A stretch of 63,977 nucleotides of DNA from Thermoguttaceae bacterium. GTDB lineage: Bacteria; Planctomycetota; Planctomycetia; Pirellulales; Thermoguttaceae. Each line of letters starts with the position of its first letter. The stretch's first letter is position 1. Of the stretch, positions 60,180-63,977 are shown one piece after another. Both the position numbers and the translations under genes were made by a program. Location: the NCBI GenBank assembly GCA_017557195.1, contig JAFZAL010000053.1, forward strand, positions 1 to 63,977. Direction: 5' to 3'. Under the pieces are notes generated by a model. The model did not search any database. It worked only from the letters and a program-made list of their open reading frames with translations, and was not told the origin of the DNA.

Positions 60180-61037
60180 TCATAGAAAATGCACCGCTGA
60201 ACGTATAGTTATCGGATCTGTCGGCATGTCGGCAGTGAGATGAATATACGCTGGCGTATCGTCACAGCAGTCTAAAACAATTTGAATGGGATTCGGTTCT
60301 TTGAATCCCATTTCCATGCAGGGTTCGTGCCCTGTGATGAGGAATTTCGCTCCGATTTCTTCGGCAAAAGTTCGGGCGTTGTCTTCAAAATAATCGCGTC
60401 CCCAAACCAGACGGGAAAATGCGCCGTTATAAGAAAAATCCTTTTCCTCAAGAGAACGGTCAAAGAATGAACTGTCGAAAGGATATGACATGCAGTCAGA
60501 GGGAATGGAATGAGCGAAAAATACGTCTTTTTTCCAGCGAACCGCGACCGGGCACGACCAAAACCATTTCGTCATCCATTCATGAACCTGCCAGGCGTTA
60601 GCAGTTCCGTATCGATATTGAAGCCCTTTGGCAAAAAGAATATTGAGCAAATGTCCTCGCTTGCGAATTGGGAAGTTGGTCATTTCCGCCATTTCGTGGT
60701 TGCCCAAGACCAGATGAACCCGGCCCGGATACTGACAGACCATTTTCGCAACGTCTTCCACCAGCAGATGCGACGCGCAGCTGCCGTCGGAATAAACGCT
60801 GCCCCCGTGACAAAGCTCCTGAAAAACCAGATGACGGCGCGGGTTGTTCCCTAAATCCGCCAATTCGCACAAATCGTAGAAATTCCCTCGATGCCCATGC
60901 AAATCCCCGGTAAAGATAACGTCTGACGCGTTAGTCTCGTCCAGCCAGACAACGCCTCCCTCGCGTCCCGGCGTATTGTAATTGTACACCGACGCCTGAG
61001 CGTAAAGAACTCGAAGAGCGTTGAGAATAGAATCCAT
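60180..61037 (-). CDS. Calcineurin-like metallophosphoesterase
   Basis: From MDSILNALRV the protein has 285 residues. It has the metallophosphatase motifs in order: GDLHGH (D and H ligands), LVLGNHEMAEM, HSIP and ITGHEP. It resembles bis(5'-nucleosyl)-tetraphosphatase/serine-threonine phosphatase relatives, but the substrate is not readable. A TTG start at 61118 would add 27 residues and overlap the upstream spacer less well. It follows the DUF1559 gene by about 110 bp on the same strand. Confidence 0.8.
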   Translation of the reverse strand: MDSILNALRVLYAQASVYNYNTPGREGGVVWLDETNASDVIFTGDLHGHRGNFYDLCELADLGNNPRRHLVFQELCHGGSVYSDGSCASHLLVEDVAKMVCQYPGRVHLVLGNHEMAEMTNFPIRKRGHLLNILFAKGLQYRYGTANAWQVHEWMTKWFWSCPVAVRWKKDVFFAHSIPSDCMSYPFDSSFFDRSLEEKDFSYNGAFSRLVWGRDYFEDNARTFAEEIGAKFLITGHEPCMEMGFKEPNPIQIVLDCCDDTPAYIHLTADMPTDPITIRSAVHFL

Positions 61038-61147
61038 GGAACTGATTGATTCGTTTTCTATTAACAACAAGGGAACAAAGGAGGATTGTGTTTCCTGACC
61101 ATTGTTCCCTTGCAGCAAACTTATGCGTTTAAACCGCTAACCCAATA

Positions 61148-62053
61148 TCATGGATAGTTGTTGTCAACCTGGTTGATGTCAATATTAGGTTTAACCGCAG
61201 AATCCGTTGACGACATGCAGCCTCTGTCATTGGGACACATAATCATTTTGTACGTATTGTACTGAATACTGTCTTTGAGGGAAAGAACGTGCGTGTCTGC
61301 AAAGGCGACCAGAGCAACGCCTCGGTGTCGGCTGGACGGACGGGCGATTTTAATATTGTTGTCCGTTGCGTCCATATTGCGGTTGATAAGATACTGTTTG
61401 GAACCCCAGTCAGTATCTGATGTGTACATAAGGCAGGTTTGGAACTGACCCATGGAGGTTCTCCAGTCAGAGCGGTTGTTGGCGTCTTCTCCAACCAGAA
61501 TTGTGTTAGCCGCCCCGTCAACGATTTGGCTGGTTCCAATTTTGAGATCGTTTTTAGCTGTGCCGGTCAGATCGAAGGAAAGCCCGGTAATACGCCATTT
61601 TTTATCTGCGCCGCTAGCGCCTTCCATACCGCCGTTGATGCGATAAGATTGACGGCATTTAACGCGGGCGTCTGACGGGCAGTTCAAAACGGACAAGTGA
61701 GGCGTGTCTGTAATTGTGGAGCCTTGTTTCATCGCAATTGTTTTGTAGAGGTCTCCATTGCCCAACTGTTCCAGGATCATTGTATACCAGGAAACATTAC
61801 TTCCGCGGAAATTTTGAACATATCCTGGAAAGTAGTTTTTCGAGGATTCAAAGTTTACCAACGCCACGGCAACGTTTCGGAGGTTTTCCTGGCACTGAGC
61901 GCGGCGCGCTTCGTTTTGAGCGTTCATAACAGCCGGCATGAGCAGCCCGACCAGAATGCCGATAATAGCAATAACAACCAGCAATTCGACCAGCGTAAAG
62001 GCGCGACGGGAAGACATTTGAACGTGATTCCTCGTTACGGTTTTAAAAGTCAT
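61148..62053 (-). CDS. DUF1559 pseudopilin-like exported protein
   Basis: The 301-residue protein has a type IV pilin-like N-terminus (RRAFTLVELLVVIAIIG, with F-T-x-V-E) and an ARRAQCQENLRNVAVALVNFES segment, standard for planctomycete DUF1559 proteins. Cleavage would be by a prepilin peptidase. The C-terminal H-X9-DG-like block reads SSRHRGVALVAFADTHVLSL, with DT in place of DG. GAGGTG lies 6 nt before ATG. The paralogue at 62609-63589 is divergent. Confidence 0.92.
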   Translation of the reverse strand: MTFKTVTRNHVQMSSRRAFTLVELLVVIAIIGILVGLLMPAVMNAQNEARRAQCQENLRNVAVALVNFESSKNYFPGYVQNFRGSNVSWYTMILEQLGNGDLYKTIAMKQGSTITDTPHLSVLNCPSDARVKCRQSYRINGGMEGASGADKKWRITGLSFDLTGTAKNDLKIGTSQIVDGAANTILVGEDANNRSDWRTSMGQFQTCLMYTSDTDWGSKQYLINRNMDATDNNIKIARPSSRHRGVALVAFADTHVLSLKDSIQYNTYKMIMCPNDRGCMSSTDSAVKPNIDINQVDNNYP

Positions 62054-62608
62054 TGTTCACCTCAAATTCTCTATTAGCTTATGATTAGTTTTGCCCGATT
62101 ATATTATCGTGTATAAACGACCATATCAATAAGTTATTTCAGGGATTGTTCCCGACAGCCAAATCGTTGACTGCCGTAAGAGTTTTCGATTCTGTAACTC
62201 TGAATAAAAAATCCCTATATTCTATTTTGTACCATATTCTCAGATTCTGCCAGCCCCTGTCGGCGTATTTTTCAAGAATTTCGAAAAAATTTTTGAAATT
62301 TTCTGAAATAAAGGCGATTTTTTACTCAAATTAACTGGACAAGAGAGAATTTTTATGCAAAATAGAAGTAGCGAGTAGCGAGTTGCGAGAGAATCTGGCG
62401 CCCCGCTTGCGCTTCTGCTAGAACCGCATAGCGGTTCAATATCAATAGTCGTGGGTTTTAACCTACGGGGTGAGCTGTGAGTTGCGAAAATCAGAAGGAG
62501 ATATATTTAGTTTATCAATTACACAAACGCGCTTCTCCTGATGTTCGAAACGCTATGCGCTATTAAATAATCATTTTCCCTCCATTTATTTTCAAGGAGA
62601 ACTTGATA
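62054..62608. other. 555-bp divergent intergenic region between DUF1559 genes
   Basis: Contents: AT-rich promoter-like sequence on both sides, a heptamer remnant (AGTAGCGAGTTGCGAG, about 62369-62384), GAACCGC-ata-GCGGTTC (62421-62437) and CGTGGGTT-tt-AACCTACG (62450-62467, one mismatch). No gene is seen. Confidence 0.6.
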
Positions 62609-63589
62609 ATGTTCAGAAATCAGATTTCCTCAAACCGCCAGCAGTCTGCGGCGCGGAGTTGTCGTTTGATTCGTCCGGCTTTTACGCTGGTTGAATTGTT
62701 GGTTGTTATTTCAATTATTGCTGTGCTTATTTCCATCGCTATTCCTGCAACAACTGCAGCTCGCGATCGTGCGCGACAGGCAAAATGCATCAGCAACATC
62801 AAGCAAACCAACCTGGCAACGATGGAATTTATTACCCGCAATGGTTATTTTCCCGGCTGGAAGAATCAATTTCAAAAGGCAACAGACAGCACAAAGAAAG
62901 TTAACGGGTCCTGGGTTGCTGCGCTGCTGCCGTTCTTCAACGAAGGCGCGCTGGAAAAGAAATGGGTTGAAGCCGTTCCCGATTCCGGCTGTCTGCTGTA
63001 TCTGATTTGTCCGGCAGACGCCAGACCGGATAAAATTGACCCCCATCTTTCCTATGTTGTCAACTGCGGCAATGCAACCGGAAGCAGTCGTGACGCGGGA
63101 GTATTTCTTAATCTTGAACCTACAAGTTCTAACAAACGTCCAACCAAACAAACGCTGGATTTTATCACGTCGAACGACGGTTTGTCTTCAACAATTATGA
63201 CGTCAGAAAACAACCAGGCGTACATGTGGAGCTATCCCAACAATACCTCTACGAGCGTTGCTCATGCCAATATTTCCTGGCAGGGATTTGTGTTTTTCGA
63301 TTCCAATCCCAATAACATGGGTACGTCTCAAGCTGTTAACTGGGATTACCGGGGGGTAAAGATGGGTAGTCAGTCGAATCGAGGTGCAGATGCTGCCGAC
63401 CTTTACGCACGTCCGAGCAGTTACCATCCCGGCGGCGTCAACACGTCGTGGTGCGACAGCCGCGTCGTTAAAGTTCATGACGATATTGACTACGAAATTT
63501 ATAAAATGATGCTGGCTCCCAACGACCGCGGCTGCGGCGTTTCTCAGGCTTCATTGTCGATTCTCCATGAAATGATTAATGTCCAGTAA
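62609..63589 (+). CDS. DUF1559 pseudopilin-like exported protein
   Basis: The 326-residue protein has the pilin-like start RPAFTLVELLVVISIIAVL (about residues 22-40), then ARQAKCISNIKQTNLA. The late block RPSSYHPGGVNTSWCDSRVV replaces the usual DG by DS. It is divergent from the other copy, with which it shares overall plan but little sequence beyond the N-terminus. GGAG lies 10 nt before the chosen ATG; the ATG two codons later than an upstream TTG is preferred. Confidence 0.92.
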   Translation: MFRNQISSNRQQSAARSCRLIRPAFTLVELLVVISIIAVLISIAIPATTAARDRARQAKCISNIKQTNLATMEFITRNGYFPGWKNQFQKATDSTKKVNGSWVAALLPFFNEGALEKKWVEAVPDSGCLLYLICPADARPDKIDPHLSYVVNCGNATGSSRDAGVFLNLEPTSSNKRPTKQTLDFITSNDGLSSTIMTSENNQAYMWSYPNNTSTSVAHANISWQGFVFFDSNPNNMGTSQAVNWDYRGVKMGSQSNRGADAADLYARPSSYHPGGVNTSWCDSRVVKVHDDIDYEIYKMMLAPNDRGCGVSQASLSILHEMINVQ

Positions 63590-63592
63590 TTT

Positions 63593-63766
63593 AGGCAGTA
63601 GGCAAGAGGCAGTAGGCAGTAGTTTTTTGATTCCTACTGCCTACTCTCTACTGTCTATTCCTTACTGTCTACTGTCTACTCCTTACTCCCTATTCCCTAC
63701 TCCCTTCTGCCTACTCCCTTCGCACCTATCCCCTATTCCCTACTGCCTACTGCCTACTGCCTCAAC
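63593..63766. repeat. Longest heptamer array (about 170 bp)
   Basis: A left arm of GGCAGTA and GGCAAGA units (63593-63624) meets a right arm of over 15 units of CTACTGC, CTACTGT, CTATTCC and CTACTCC types in 7-bp register, around a TTTTTTGATT loop. Unit types change along the array, as in stepwise expansion and drift. Confidence 0.9.
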
Positions 63767-63940
63767 AACCGCCGATATAACCCTTAAAACCGTTATATCC
63801 GCGTCCATTTTTATTTTTTATTGGTATTTTGAGAAAATTTTGGGGAACTTTTCGATAATTACTCGAACTATTTTCTTTTTTCATCGTTTTAAGTAATATT
63901 GAAGTAAAAATTTGCTTAATAAAAATCCGAAAAACAGATA

Positions 63941-63969
63941 TTGTCAATTTGTATTTATTTTGTTATAAT
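63941..63969 (+). promoter_or_regulatory. Sigma-70-type promoter at the window edge
   Basis: TTGTCA (63941-63946) and TATAAT (63964-63969) are 17 bp apart; the downstream gene is beyond the window. Confidence 0.8.
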
Positions 63970-63977
63970 TCATCAAC

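Larger units (their letters stand above)
63590..63977. other. Heptamer array then AT-rich promoter region at window end
   Basis: The longest heptamer array occupies 63593-63766, followed by about 170 bp of AT-rich sequence ending in a strong promoter. The gene it serves lies outside the window. Confidence 0.75.

Noticed and set aside
63593-63766. Possible CRISPR array
   Set aside because: Units are 7 bp without spacers and there are no cas genes.

Overview
The window reads as chromosomal DNA of a planctomycete, probably an anaerobic or gut-type relative of the Pirellulales. This is inferred from gene content: two DUF1559 pseudopilin-like proteins, two tandem clpP genes behind a trigger factor gene, a secreted VIT/vWA protein, a PEP-CTERM autotransporter-type protein, STN-domain secreted proteins and a flavodoxin/rubredoxin redox cluster. 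No rRNA gene, CRISPR array, integrase or intact insertion sequence is visible. Most of the window has balanced GC; 40.2-43.9 kb and the gene at 35.8-37.1 kb are clearly AT-rich and look acquired.

Layout. 0-7 kb: edge-truncated Lys-rich/acidic protein, YhaM-like exoribonuclease, secreted TPR protein, LysM/YkuD protein with an altered active site, sugar-nucleotide epimerase. 6.9-14 kb (mostly minus): DUF58, STN protein, PPK2 kinase, SDR, large secreted protein, MBL hydrolase. 14.2-20 kb: clpP, clpP, tig, VIT/vWA. 20.7-31.2 kb: purB, nadK, two anchored paralogues, zinc-ribbon membrane protein, S1-domain protein with a leader ORF, metK, tRNA-Val, argC, folE. 31.8-37.1 kb: ileS and an LRR-like protein. 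37.5-43.9 kb: accessory island with a DNA methyltransferase, a candidate type I toxin/antisense RNA pair, and an overlapping cassette of a two-TM protein, an ImmA/IrrE protease, a beta/sce7725-like protein and a convergent sce7726-like PD-(D/E)XK protein. Inverted copies of one mosaic repeat bracket the island. 44.4-47.5 kb: mtnA, cmk, ROK kinase. 47.8-52.1 kb: PEP-CTERM protein apparently split by a frameshift. 52.5-58.9 kb: TetR-headed flavin/redox cluster with duplicated exported flavodoxins. 58.9-60.1 kb: GxxExxY gene inside a nest of its own fragments. 60.2-63.6 kb: metallophosphatase and two DUF1559 proteins.

The most pervasive unexplained signal is intergenic. Arrays of degenerate 7-bp repeats, often in two inverted arms around a GC-rich centre, sit at many gene borders and sometimes supply the stop codon. 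A second layer of small palindromes (5-17 bp arms) is assembled in mosaics between genes, and one palindrome pair lies in frame inside the methyltransferase gene. Several promoters match the sigma-70 consensus with mostly 16-bp spacers. The best candidates for an undescribed system are the 37.2-44.3 kb repeat-bracketed island, with its type I toxin-like locus and four-gene cassette, and the self-iterating GxxExxY locus.
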